Shown here one piece after another: positions 16,362-24,953 of a stretch of 54,425 nt of DNA (the first letter of the stretch is position 1; each line of letters begins with the position of its first letter). Source of the stretch: Candidatus Hydrogenedentota bacterium. Its GTDB lineage: Bacteria > Hydrogenedentota > Hydrogenedentia > Hydrogenedentales > CAITNO01. The position numbers and the translations under genes were made by a program. Location of the stretch: the NCBI GenBank assembly GCA_903893795.1, contig CAITNO010000118.1, positions 1 to 54,425 on the forward strand. The letters run 5' to 3'. The notes below the pieces were generated by a model, which saw only the letters and a program-made list of their open reading frames with translations, was not told where the DNA came from and made no database searches.

Positions 16362-18626
16362 TCAGCGCATGAAAAACACGCGATCGACGTACAGGGCATC
16401 CACTTCGGCGGGATTGTTCACAGGCGCGACCCAGAGGTACATGTCGTCATGCAGGGGATGAACGCCGAGGTCGATCACCGTATATTTGTCTTTGGTCTCG
16501 GCTATCGTTAGGACCCGCTGTGCCACTGAGGCCTTTGCCTGGGCGTCATACAGCCCGACCATGCAGGCGCTTCCGGCCTGCGCCTTGGCGTCGCAACGAA
16601 GCTCGACACAGCAATGAACGTTGCCCAAGGTGGCGATGTCCGTCGAGATGGGATACTGGACCGCCCACTGGGTGTGATTGGCGGGCATGCGGGCCGCCTT
16701 GCCGTCGGACGCCGCGGAATCATCCACCAATTCCACCCAATTGCCCGCACCGGCCAGGCGGAAGTCGTTGTCCTGAACCTCCAGCCACTGGTCGTCCGGC
16801 AGGTTTCGGCACAGTTCGGGCGGCGCTCCCGCTGCCCGGAATTTTGCGCGCAGCGCAACCTCCAGCTCTTTGAAGGGACGGCCCTCGGCGAAGCATCCGA
16901 CATTGAATCCATTGCAGGTCTTGATGAAATCCTCAGACGCAGCGACGGGGTTGGCCGGGCCCCCAAAGGGTTGCTGGCGCAGACGGGCGAGGCACTTGAG
17001 CCCGCTGTATCTGTTCAACCACGCGTAGTCGAGCGGGAGCCGTGCGCGCCGCACCCGCGTGCTCAGCGCGGGGTCGCCGGCAACGGCCTTTTCCGCCTCG
17101 CCAAAGAGTGCAGTGGCCTCATTGAGGTCGCCCAGTTCCAGCCAAGCGGAAGTATCGTGCGCGAAACAGTGCACGTTGGCCCCTGACCGCGACAGGGCGT
17201 CGGTCATGCGGTCCATATAGCGGCGCAGCGGCCATGCGGCCGGGCCATAGTAGCCGGACAGAAACTCGTCGATCAGGGCGTTGGCGTCGCGGGAAGGTTC
17301 CCACATGAGATGGGCCAGCAGCCAGGCACGCAGCTCGACGAATTCGCCGCAGGACGAACCGGCATCGCCCTGTTCAAACAGGCCGACGGCCTTGTTGGCC
17401 ACAAAGCAGCGAATGTTGGGCGCGAGCACCTGGAAATTGGGGTGGGGGAGGAGGTACTGCGCGAAATTGGTCACATAGTCCCAGATATACAACTGGCCGG
17501 AGATGGCGCTCCAAGACTCGATGTCACGCTTGAAATCGGCATTGGACGGTCCTGTGGCCAAGGTTTCAGGAAAGGAGCACTCGATGGAGCAGAGGCGGAT
17601 GATGACGTTTTCGCGGGGCCGCGTGACGGCCGGGGCCTTGCGCGTGTACTGGTAGGCCAGCGTCTCCACCAGCACGTCGGGGAATTCCTTCTGTATACGC
17701 TCGGCCACGCCATTCACAAAGCGCAGCAGCAGGCCGGAGGGGGCACCCTCCTCCTTTTCGACGGCGGCGCAGGCGGGGCATTGGCAGTTTCCGCCGCAGT
17801 CATTCTGCGCAATGGAAATGATCCCGGCGCCTGGGTCTTTACGAATCCATTCGAGGGCGTTCTTGACGAGTTCATCCTGCACGGCCGGGTTGGTCAGGCA
17901 CAATTGCGCGTTTTCGGAGACCCGTTTGCCGTCAATCTCGCTGTACCAGTCCGGATGGTCCTGGAAATACTGGGCGGGTGGCAGCAACTGGTAAAAGGTG
18001 TGGCACCAGCCCAGGATGCTATAATGGCCCCCAAGTTCGGGAGCAACCCGGTCAAAATGGCCGTTGCATTTGCTGCGCGCCGCATATTGGCCCTCCAAGG
18101 CGTCCCGGTAATAATTCTCGCGGTACATCAGCTTTGGCGTGTAGACCTTTTCCATCGCGTCAACCGTCAGGGTCGGTTTTGTGGGGATTGTGCTTTCCGT
18201 GGAGGACCACCAGCGGCAGCCCACGACATCTTCCAGAAAGGTGTAGACGGCATACAGCGTTCCCCGGGGGCGTCCGCCGGAAAGATAGAGAGTGTCACCG
18301 TCGGTCTTGATGACAATGCCGTCGTGCTTGAGCGCCGCGATATCCAACTGCGGCAGGACGGCCTGCACCCGCGCGCTTTGTCCGACGAGGATCTGTTTGC
18401 CCGTTGCGGGTGCGGTGCTTTCCTCCACCAACGGCAGGGTCGCGCCAGTCACCTGCTTCAGGAAGGACTGCAACTCCGTTGCGGCAGTCCGTTCCGCGGG
18501 AATGGCCCCGTCGGCCACGACGATGCTGTAGTCCGAGACGCCTTCACGCGCAAGCGTCAGCCCGTCGGCCCCGGAGGAAATCAGAGGCAGGGAAAGAAGG
18601 ACGAGAACGGCCACAATGATACGCAT
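16362..18626 (-). CDS. Exported DUF4838 domain protein
   Basis: This 754-residue protein has a signal peptide and an N-terminal domain resembling the non-catalytic domain of alpha-glucuronidases (SIVVADGAIPAERTAATELQ, about 25-140). The central DUF4838 domain (about 190-440) includes the Cys-rich motif DCGGNCQCPACAAV. The C-terminal third is helical, followed by a beta domain. The family is abundant in Planctomycetes, Lentisphaerae and Hydrogenedentes and is presumed to act on polysaccharides, though no activity is established to my knowledge. The start at 18626 has GGAGACC upstream. Confidence 0.82.
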   Translation of the reverse strand: MRIIVAVLVLLSLPLISSGADGLTLAREGVSDYSIVVADGAIPAERTAATELQSFLKQVTGATLPLVEESTAPATGKQILVGQSARVQAVLPQLDIAALKHDGIVIKTDGDTLYLSGGRPRGTLYAVYTFLEDVVGCRWWSSTESTIPTKPTLTVDAMEKVYTPKLMYRENYYRDALEGQYAARSKCNGHFDRVAPELGGHYSILGWCHTFYQLLPPAQYFQDHPDWYSEIDGKRVSENAQLCLTNPAVQDELVKNALEWIRKDPGAGIISIAQNDCGGNCQCPACAAVEKEEGAPSGLLLRFVNGVAERIQKEFPDVLVETLAYQYTRKAPAVTRPRENVIIRLCSIECSFPETLATGPSNADFKRDIESWSAISGQLYIWDYVTNFAQYLLPHPNFQVLAPNIRCFVANKAVGLFEQGDAGSSCGEFVELRAWLLAHLMWEPSRDANALIDEFLSGYYGPAAWPLRRYMDRMTDALSRSGANVHCFAHDTSAWLELGDLNEATALFGEAEKAVAGDPALSTRVRRARLPLDYAWLNRYSGLKCLARLRQQPFGGPANPVAASEDFIKTCNGFNVGCFAEGRPFKELEVALRAKFRAAGAPPELCRNLPDDQWLEVQDNDFRLAGAGNWVELVDDSAASDGKAARMPANHTQWAVQYPISTDIATLGNVHCCVELRCDAKAQAGSACMVGLYDAQAKASVAQRVLTIAETKDKYTVIDLGVHPLHDDMYLWVAPVNNPAEVDALYVDRVFFMR

Positions 18627-18920
18627 GATGCCAAGGTCTCCTATGGACGGGTCGGTGGTCACGGTGAAAGCGGGGCAAACACTGCGGATGAGAGTCTACC
18701 TGACTGGCACGGCCTCTTCCAAAGACTCGCATTTACACCGCTTTGGTCGTTGGCTTGGCACAGAAGCCAAAGCCGCTGCGTTGCCGCCGCACTTATACAC
18801 ATTGAGTCGTGCCGCAAGTGCCGGGTGGCTTCCTTGATGGATTTGCTTTTTCCCCGGAGGGCATACGAGTATTAAGGACAAATCCTGACACCCGAATGTT
18901 CCACTCCTGGAAGGCATATC

Positions 18921-19865
18921 GTGCTCATCTCCTGTTTGCTTGTGACGCTTGCTACGTTTGGCCAGGCGCCGGTGATTCATAAGATTGGGACCATTGACTG
19001 CGACCTCGTGGAGGCGACGCCGGTGGTGTTCCGCGGCAAGCTGTACCGCTTTGAGTATGTCCGCGAGGGCTATTATGCGAACAAGACGGGCGCGTCTTAT
19101 TTCCGGTTTATTGACAAGGCGACCGGCGAAGCCACGCCTGCCTTTGCGCGGGGATACCATCTTGGCTGTGCCTTTGTGGACGGTGACACGATGTATGCCT
19201 ATGGCGTGAAGAAATGGGCGGGAGACGAGATTCATTCGTTCTGGTCGAAGGACCTGAAGGCTTGGAATGACAATACGGGCATCCAACTGCCGGGATGGGA
19301 AATCTTCAACACGTCTGTCTGCAAGGGCAAAGACGGCTACACAATGGCCTTCGAAATCGGCGCGCCGAAAGAGGAGGCGGGGGTGCCGTTCACGTCGCGT
19401 TTCGCCGTCTCGAAGGATGCGCTTACCTGGACCCTTACGCCCAGTGCGTGTGTTTACACGAAGGAGCGCTATTCGGCCTGTCCGGCGCTGCGCTTTGTGG
19501 ACGGGCAGTATTACATGGTCTACCTGGAATCCTATCCGGGGTTCTGGGCGTCAAACATCGTACGGTCGAAGGACCTCGTCGCGTGGGAGGAGAGCCCGTT
19601 CAAGCCCATCATGAAGCACTCGGAGGAGGACCGGAAGCTTGCCAATCCAACGCTGTCACCCGAACTGCAGAAACGCATCGCCGAGGCGAAGGACGCCAAC
19701 AACAGCGACATGGATTTCTGCGAATTCAACGGCAAGACGGTCATCACCTATTCCTGGGGCAACCAGCAGGGCGCCGAGCATCTGGCTGAAGCCGAATACG
19801 ACGGCACGGAGGCGAATTTCCTGCGCGGATACTTCCCTGAGCCCCCCAAGGCGGTCAAGCAATGA
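18921..19865 (+). CDS. Exported GH43-like five-bladed beta-propeller protein
   Basis: This 314-residue protein has a short signal peptide (CLLVTLATFGQA) and repeated propeller strands of the GH43/GH32 type, such as RFEYVREGYYANKTGASYF, IHSFWSKDLKAW and IVRSKDLVAWEESPF. The SKDLxxW repeats mark propeller blades. Candidate acids exist but I could not assign a catalytic triad, so it may be a binding protein or a distant glycosidase. The start is GTG at 18921 with GGAAGG upstream. It overlaps the HD hydrolase gene by four bases. Confidence 0.7.
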   Translation: MLISCLLVTLATFGQAPVIHKIGTIDCDLVEATPVVFRGKLYRFEYVREGYYANKTGASYFRFIDKATGEATPAFARGYHLGCAFVDGDTMYAYGVKKWAGDEIHSFWSKDLKAWNDNTGIQLPGWEIFNTSVCKGKDGYTMAFEIGAPKEEAGVPFTSRFAVSKDALTWTLTPSACVYTKERYSACPALRFVDGQYYMVYLESYPGFWASNIVRSKDLVAWEESPFKPIMKHSEEDRKLANPTLSPELQKRIAEAKDANNSDMDFCEFNGKTVITYSWGNQQGAEHLAEAEYDGTEANFLRGYFPEPPKAVKQ

Positions 19866-20515
19866 GCCCTGATCCGGTGCTGGATGCGATAGAGGCGAAG
19901 GCCAAAGCACTCCTGCTGCAGGGGTCTCCCTCGGGACACGATTTCGCCCACGTGCGGAGGGTCCACGCGCTGTGCTGCCGTCTTGCCTACATGGAACAAG
20001 CGCCGGTTCTGCGTCCCGTGCTGGAGGCCGCGGCACTGCTTCATGACATCGGGCGGGAGTATGAAAGAAAGGACCCGGCGGTTGACCATGCCCTGAAATC
20101 GGCCGAATTGGCCGAACCCATCCTGAGGAAGGCGGGCTTTCCAGTCCAGCACATTCCGCAGGTGCTTCAGGCCATACGCGCCCATCGTTTCAGCACCAAG
20201 CGGATGCCGGAGTCGCTGGAGGCGATGCTGTTGCAGGATGCGGACTGGATCGACGCCAGCGGGGCCTTGGGGATTGCAACGACTTTTGCCTACGGCGGTG
20301 CGCACGACCGGACTCTCTACCACCCGGATGACCCTTTTGCCGAGGACAGGGCGCTGGATGATGGAACCTACTCGCTGGACCATTTTTATACCAAGATACT
20401 CAGGCTTTCCGATTCGCTTCATACCGAGTCTGCGAAGGCCATTGCGCGTGAGCGGAGCGCTTTCACCAGGGGCTATCTGGAGCAGATGCGGAAGGAAATG
20501 GCGGGGGAGTGCTGA
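19862..20515 (+). CDS. HD domain metal-dependent phosphohydrolase
   Basis: This 217-residue cytosolic protein has the HD-domain pattern H...HD...D: His26 in GHDFAH, the His61-Asp62 pair in LLHDIGREYE, and a later Asp in LLQDADWID. Proteins of this length and order resemble the YedJ/YpgQ group, which hydrolyse nucleotides or phosphate esters; the substrate here is not known. The start codon overlaps the stop of the GH43-like gene in an ATGA arrangement, so expression is coupled. Confidence 0.85.
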   Translation: MSPDPVLDAIEAKAKALLLQGSPSGHDFAHVRRVHALCCRLAYMEQAPVLRPVLEAAALLHDIGREYERKDPAVDHALKSAELAEPILRKAGFPVQHIPQVLQAIRAHRFSTKRMPESLEAMLLQDADWIDASGALGIATTFAYGGAHDRTLYHPDDPFAEDRALDDGTYSLDHFYTKILRLSDSLHTESAKAIARERSAFTRGYLEQMRKEMAGEC

Positions 20516-20665
20516 AGTGTGAAATGAACATCGCGAATTCCAACGCAGAGACGCGGAGGTCGCAGGGGTACGCAGCGGGCAGATGACGAAGATGAACGGG
20601 ATGGGAGTCTCCAATTCAGTGCCGCAGGATATCGACAACGCATGCGACCAGGACAGCGACGACTC

Positions 20666-21205
20666 ATGAAACTGGAAGCAGCATCGCTGACACCTCCGCC
20701 TGGGCTGCGGGAACTGCTGGCCGATCTCGGCGCGGGGGAGAACGGTTTCGGGGGAACCCCGGTACACAACGGGGAACTGACGCTGGAGGCCTATCTCCAG
20801 CAGTGCTGTGACATGCCCGACCCAGCCAAACTGCAACCGGGTCTGGTCCGACAGACGATATTCTGGGTGCTGGATGCGGACGGGGTGGCTGTTGGCATGG
20901 TGCGGTTGCGGCATTGTCTGAATGACAAGCTGCGCTTTCATGGTGGGCATATCGGGTATTTCATCCGTCGCGATCAGCGCGGCAGGGGCTACGGGACCAA
21001 GGTGTTGCGCCTTGCGCTCATCGAATTGGGCAGACTGGGGGAGAAGCGTGCGCTGGTCACGGTCCATCCAAACAACGTTGCCTCCATCCGTGTGATTGAG
21101 CGGAACGGGGGTTGCCTGGAGAATGTGGTGACCGACCCTGACACAGGGGAGGAGTATCGAAAATACTGGATTCACCTGGAGCCTCAGGAACCGGTTGCCT
21201 CGTGA
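20666..21205 (+). CDS. GNAT family N-acetyltransferase
   Basis: This 179-residue protein has the GNAT acetyl-CoA binding signature RRDQRGRGYGTKVLRLAL, followed by the NNVASIRVIERNGG segment that closes the acceptor site. The first 60 residues resemble the N-terminal extension of YwnH/YkwB-type acetyltransferases. The acceptor is unknown. The ATG at 20666 is chosen because the family fold begins there, but the ribosome site (AGGA) is weak and 12 or more bases away. The 150 bases upstream contain a degenerate CGCAGAGACGCGGAGG repeat. Confidence 0.8.
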   Translation: MKLEAASLTPPPGLRELLADLGAGENGFGGTPVHNGELTLEAYLQQCCDMPDPAKLQPGLVRQTIFWVLDADGVAVGMVRLRHCLNDKLRFHGGHIGYFIRRDQRGRGYGTKVLRLALIELGRLGEKRALVTVHPNNVASIRVIERNGGCLENVVTDPDTGEEYRKYWIHLEPQEPVAS

Positions 21206-21360
21206 CTTCGTGGATGTTCTTTGCGCTCTTTGCGTTCTATGCGGTCAATATCAAACAGGGTTATCCGCAACGACCGTTGGCAGCAACCAAGGTACAGGGA
21301 TGATTTGCACCACAGAGGGCTCTGAGGGGCAGAGAGGAGGAGGAATCCGAAATGTTCTTA

Positions 21361-21430
21361 ACAGCGGAACTGCACGGAATTGCACGGAAAATGGCATAAG
21401 AGAATTTGCCATTGATGAACAGGGTGCATC
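21361..21430. repeat. Dispersed intergenic repeat (cacggaatt type), copy 2
   Basis: It matches 151-222 over most of its length, including TGCACGGAATTGCACGGAAA versus the related run in copy 1, then GAGAATTTG and TGATGAACAGG. It lies in the same strand direction as copy 1. Confidence 0.55.
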
Positions 21431-21437
21431 ACAAGGC

Positions 21438-21457
21438 GGCAGACAGGAATGTCTGCC
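21438..21457. repeat. GGCAGACA hairpin repeat, copy 5
   Basis: A perfect eight-base stem GGCAGACA/TGTCTGCC around a GGAA loop, followed by CCACC. It is identical to the right arm of the pair at 10611-10630. Confidence 0.75.
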
Positions 21458-21668
21458 CCACCTTGCGCCGAGTTGCTGCTTGCGACGATTGGGAAATGTG
21501 GTTTTGCGGAACTGGGGACAGGAGCCTCTGGCATGGATGAACAGTATGAAACAAAGGGGATGCCGAAACCGGAACTGTGGAGAATGAGTCAGTTTGTGGA
21601 GCCGCAGGGTTGACCGCATGCGGACAGAACTGTTTTCTGGAAGGCATTTTCGGAGCGGGACTATTCAG

Positions 21669-22415
21669 ATGGGCGACCTGAAACGATATTTGTCCGGCGG
21701 ACACAACGCCGCGGAGATTCGGTGGCACCTGGCGCTGCTGATTGCCGGGTACTGGGGGCTGGTGCTGTGCGCGTGGTTGGGGTATCCGGCGGAAAACCAC
21801 TTCTCGGTGATGACCCGCATGCTGAGCGCGCTGGGCAGTTTTGAGGATCGGCACAACCCGCACTGGTACTGGGTGTTTTCGGTCGCCATGGTCTATTGCG
21901 GGGTGTGCATGGTGCCGGTGATGCTTTATGTGCGGCGGAGGCTGTCGGCAGTTTCCGCCTGGGGCGCTTCGGTGGGCGCTTTTTTCTTTCTTGCCGGTTG
22001 TGGGGCCATCGTGCTGACGGGGCTGTTTCCCTATGCGCACCGCGACTTTCTGGGATGGCAATTGGCGCACCTGCACATGAACGCGGCGGCACTCATTACG
22101 GCATGCTTCACCCTGGGCGTCCTGTGGCATGGCGTTCTCCTGCTCCAGGACCGCTTTTCCCGCAACACCTATGGCCGGCAGGGAGGACACTCTTACCTGC
22201 GCTTCATCGGCCCTTTTGTGATTTGCGCCCCCGTGATGTTCGCCGTCGGCCAGAGGATACGGTGGCAGGCGGTTCTCGACGGCGACATGTCGGCGGCCCT
22301 TGGGGGGATGGCGCACTTTCCCTTCCTGGAATACATCGCCATCTGGACCCTCTCCGTTTTCGTTGTATGGTTCACGGTGGTGCTGCCGCATCCGGGGGAG
22401 AGTGAGGACCAATAA
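21669..22415 (+). CDS. Multi-pass membrane protein (DUF998-like)
   Basis: This 248-residue protein has about six hydrophobic segments, including LALLIAGYWGLVLCAWLGY, WYWVFSVAMVYCGVCMVPVML, FFFLAGCGAIVLTGLF and YIAIWTLSVFVVWFTVVL, with conserved-looking histidines between them (NPHWYW, AHRDFLGWQLAHLHMN). It resembles DUF998-type integral membrane proteins; no activity is known. Starts at 21618 and 21594 are also possible. The one at 21669 has GCGGGA at a suitable distance and begins just ahead of the conserved part. Confidence 0.65.
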   Translation: MGDLKRYLSGGHNAAEIRWHLALLIAGYWGLVLCAWLGYPAENHFSVMTRMLSALGSFEDRHNPHWYWVFSVAMVYCGVCMVPVMLYVRRRLSAVSAWGASVGAFFFLAGCGAIVLTGLFPYAHRDFLGWQLAHLHMNAAALITACFTLGVLWHGVLLLQDRFSRNTYGRQGGHSYLRFIGPFVICAPVMFAVGQRIRWQAVLDGDMSAALGGMAHFPFLEYIAIWTLSVFVVWFTVVLPHPGESEDQ

Positions 22416-22598
22416 CCATCCGTTTTGGGTTCCAATTGGAGTCGCGGTTTCCGAAGGCGCTGGGCAGCCCAAGGCCCTTTTTTTCTGTGTTCACTTGCGC
22501 ATCTGGGCAAACTCTGGCACACTTGCTGTGAGTGATTCGATGGATATTACTCTTGGCATGTATTGAGATGATTTAGGGTGCATCATAGGAGGTCGGTG

Positions 22599-23123
22599 AT
22601 GAAAACTGTTTGTGCATGGTGCGGGGTGGTGACGAAGCAGGAAACCCCGGACGGCGAGCTACAGGGAATGATTTCGCACGGCATGTGCGAGACCTGTTTT
22701 TTTCACCTCGTTGCGGAGGGAGGCATGCCGTTGCAGCAGTTCTTGGACGGGTTGGGGGTACCCATCGTCGTCGTTGATGAGGACGTAACGGTCGAAACGG
22801 CCAATAAAACGGCCTGCACCCTGTTGGGCAAGGACCTGACTGGCGTTAAGGGATTCAGGCCCGGCCAGGTGTTTGAATGCTCTCATGCCTATCTGCCGGA
22901 GGGGTGCGGCGAAACGGTTCACTGTGGCGGTTGCACCATACGCCGCTCTGTGACGGAGACACTGCATACAGGCAAGGCGGTGACGCGAAGGCCCGCGTTC
23001 TTTCAGCACGGCACAACTGGAGAACGGCGTCAGATTGAAATGCTCATTTCGACGCAACTGGTCGCCAATGTTGTTCTCCTGCGCATAGACGACTTGAAAG
23101 CGCCCCGTTCGCTCGCCTCTTAA
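22599..23123 (+). CDS. Cys-rich PAS-like sensor protein
   Basis: This 174-residue protein has an N-terminal zinc-ribbon-like part (CAWCG and CETC, residues 5-40) and a PAS-like domain (VPIVVVDEDVTVETANKTAC). The PAS part carries a cysteine cluster, FECSHAYLPEGCGETVHCGG, ending in CTIRRSV. That cluster recurs in PAS proteins of many environmental bacteria; metal or redox sensing would fit but is inferred. No output domain is present, so it may act through partners. AGGAGG lies ahead of the ATG at 22599. The gene appears monocistronic. Confidence 0.7.
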   Translation: MKTVCAWCGVVTKQETPDGELQGMISHGMCETCFFHLVAEGGMPLQQFLDGLGVPIVVVDEDVTVETANKTACTLLGKDLTGVKGFRPGQVFECSHAYLPEGCGETVHCGGCTIRRSVTETLHTGKAVTRRPAFFQHGTTGERRQIEMLISTQLVANVVLLRIDDLKAPRSLAS

Positions 23124-23275
23124 GTTGCCGACCATCTCCACTTAAAGGTCGCCTAATCCCATCTGACCGGTTTTGACGTTGGGTTGTCGATTCTGTTCCA
23201 ATGTCCAGGTAGCAATAGCCGTCACCACTCGCCCATCTGTACGCCCGCACCCCCTGGACATAGGAGGATTCCTCG

Positions 23276-24582
23276 ATGAGAACCGAATCCCTCACCACGC
23301 GCCGCCAGTTTATCCGCACTGCCGCCGCGTCCACGACCGCGCTTTCGGCACCCTGGGTTATTCCCGCTAGCGCGCTGGGAAAGGGGGGCGTAGAGGCACC
23401 GAGCGAGCGGGTGACCCTGGGCGTAATCGGAGTGGGCCCGCGCTGCAGGTATGTCCTGCCGCAAATGCTTGACCAGCCCGATGTGCAGTGCGTTGCCGTG
23501 GCTGAAGTTCAGGCGGGCCGCCGCGACGCAGCCAAGGAGCTGGTGGACCAGCATTACGGCAACAGCGACTGCGCCGTGTATCACGACTTTCGCGAACTGC
23601 TCGCCCGAAAAGACATCGATGCGGTGCTCATCGCCACGGGGTCCGGTGGCACGCCCCGGCTTCCATACTCGCGGCGAAAGCGGGAAAGGACGTGTACAGC
23701 GAGAAGCCCTGCGGACTGACCATCGCCAACTGCCAAGAGTTGGCGGAAACCATGAAGAGCACGGGCCGTGTCTTTCAGGCCGGAACCCAGCGGCGCAATG
23801 TGGCCAACTTCCAAAAGGCCGTGGAGCTGGCGCACTCGGGGAAACTCGGCAAGATTCACACGCTACACGCCAGCGTGTACACGCCGGAAATCAAAACGGC
23901 CTGGCTGCCGGGGGAACCGACCCCGGCTCCGGAGTTGGTGGACTGGAACCTGTGGCTGGGACCGGCGCCGTGGCGCCTGTACAACAGCGAGTATGTCAAA
24001 GGCGGGTGGCGAGGATACTACGATTTTGAATCGGGCGCGCGTCTGCTCGACTGGGGCGCGCACACGCTGGACCTCTGCCAGTGGGCCAACCAGGCCGATG
24101 ACACCATGCCCATCTCCTTTGAACCGGGTGAAAACGAGATCACGGCCCTGTATGCCAACGGGGTGAAGCTGGTAATTCACTTCCTGAAGACGCCCTTCGA
24201 GGAACGTCCGGGATGGATTCAAGCGATGGGCACCTGTCCCGTGCGTTTCGAGGGGGATGAAGGTTGGGTGGAAGTGGGGGACAGCGGCGGCATTGAGACC
24301 AGTAACGCATCGCTCAAGCCGGACCTTTCCCAGACGCCGCAGGGCCAACCCGGCCTTGATGTGAAGGCCCATTCGCGGGACTTCCTGGACTGCATCAAAT
24401 CGCGCAAGCCCACGGCGGCCAACGGGGAGGTGATGCGCCATTCGCATATTGCCTGTCATGCGGCCGCATTTTCCTGGATGCTGGGCCGCAAGCTGGCCCT
24501 GGACCCGGCAAGGGAAGCATTCATCAACGACGACGAGGCCAACAGACTGCGCTCCCGCCCGGCACGGGACTGGACCGCATAG
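23276..24582 (+). pseudogene. Tat-exported Gfo/Idh/MocA oxidoreductase, frameshifted
   Basis: The first frame (23276-about 23640) encodes a Tat signal (RRQFIRTAAA) and the NAD-binding Rossmann fold (TLGVIGVGPRC) up to DAVLIATG. The second frame, shifted by +2, continues with RWHAPASILAAKAGKDVYSE and the conserved EKPCGLT motif to the stop at 24582. The expected ATGDRWHA-like junction lacks one base near 23637-23646. Joined, the two halves give a normal-length protein of about 435 residues. The conserved frame on both sides suggests a recent mutation or a sequencing error. AGGAGG precedes the start, and an inverted repeat (23201-23209/23253-23261) lies just upstream. Confidence 0.85.
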
Positions 24583-24780
24583 AAGTCTACGGCATGTGAA
24601 CCCCGATCGGTCCTTATTCAGAACCGTCGGCACAAAACGAATCCCCCCCCGCTTGTGTTGCGCAAATTGTGTACGGTACACGTTTTTGCACGGCTTGGAA
24701 ACTCAGGGCGCACGGACAGATCCAACAGTGTCGACGTCGGAAGGGGAGGGAACCGAATCAGTCCTATCGGAGGACCAGGC

Positions 24781-24801
24781 ATGGCGCAAAAGAAAAAGTG
24801 A
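24781..24801 (+). other. Six-codon open frame MAQKKK with strong ribosome site
   Basis: GGAGG (24769-24773) is seven bases ahead of an ATG followed by six codons and TGA, and the stop lies inside the terminator hairpin that follows. It looks like the 5' end of a gene whose body has been lost, or a leader peptide. No plus-strand gene follows until 30241. The surrounding 24583-24953 holds this unit, the palindrome GTGTACGGTACAC (24669-24681) and the hairpin at 24797-24839, and no other gene. Confidence 0.4.
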
Positions 24802-24839
24802 GCGCAAAATCTAGCCCCGAAGGGGGTTTTGCGCTCACT
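24797..24839. terminator. Strong bidirectional terminator-like hairpin
   Basis: The arms AGTGAGCGCAAAA and TTTTGCGCTCACT pair perfectly over 13 bases. A second small stem, CCCC-GAA-GGGG, lies inside the loop. The A and T runs at the inner ends are in the stem, so it may not be a classic intrinsic terminator, but it sits where the plus-strand host genes and the minus-strand phage-side genes converge. Confidence 0.65.
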
Positions 24840-24953
24840 GTATTATCTGGCTCCCCAGAAGCATCCCTCTTCATGACAAATCATGACAACTCTCATATGG
24901 AGCAGAAAGAGAGAAACCCTGCGCAAGCGGAAAGTAGAAAATGGAGGTTCTTA

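Larger units (their letters stand above)
21206..21668. other. Repeat-rich intergenic region
   Basis: This 463-base stretch has no credible gene. It holds TTTGCGCTCTTTGCGTTCT (about 21220), a degenerate CACAGAGGG block (about 21308), a cacggaatt-type repeat (21361-21430) and a GGCAGACA hairpin (21438-21457). An open frame crosses it but follows repeat periodicity rather than codon use. Confidence 0.6.

Noticed and set aside
17310..18875. 521-residue open frame opposite the DUF4838 gene
   Set aside because: Shadow frame caused by GC-rich third positions; no ribosome site or domain.
21195..21587. 130-residue plus-strand open frame
   Set aside because: The frame follows degenerate intergenic repeats and contains a GGCAGACA hairpin; no credible protein pattern.
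22504..22520. Possible sigma54 promoter (GG-N10-GC) upstream of the PAS-like gene
   Set aside because: Only the GG and GC dinucleotides match; the rest of the -24/-12 consensus does not.
24781..24839. Transcription attenuator with a lysine-rich leader peptide
   Set aside because: No plus-strand gene follows the hairpin for more than five kilobases, so there is nothing to attenuate.
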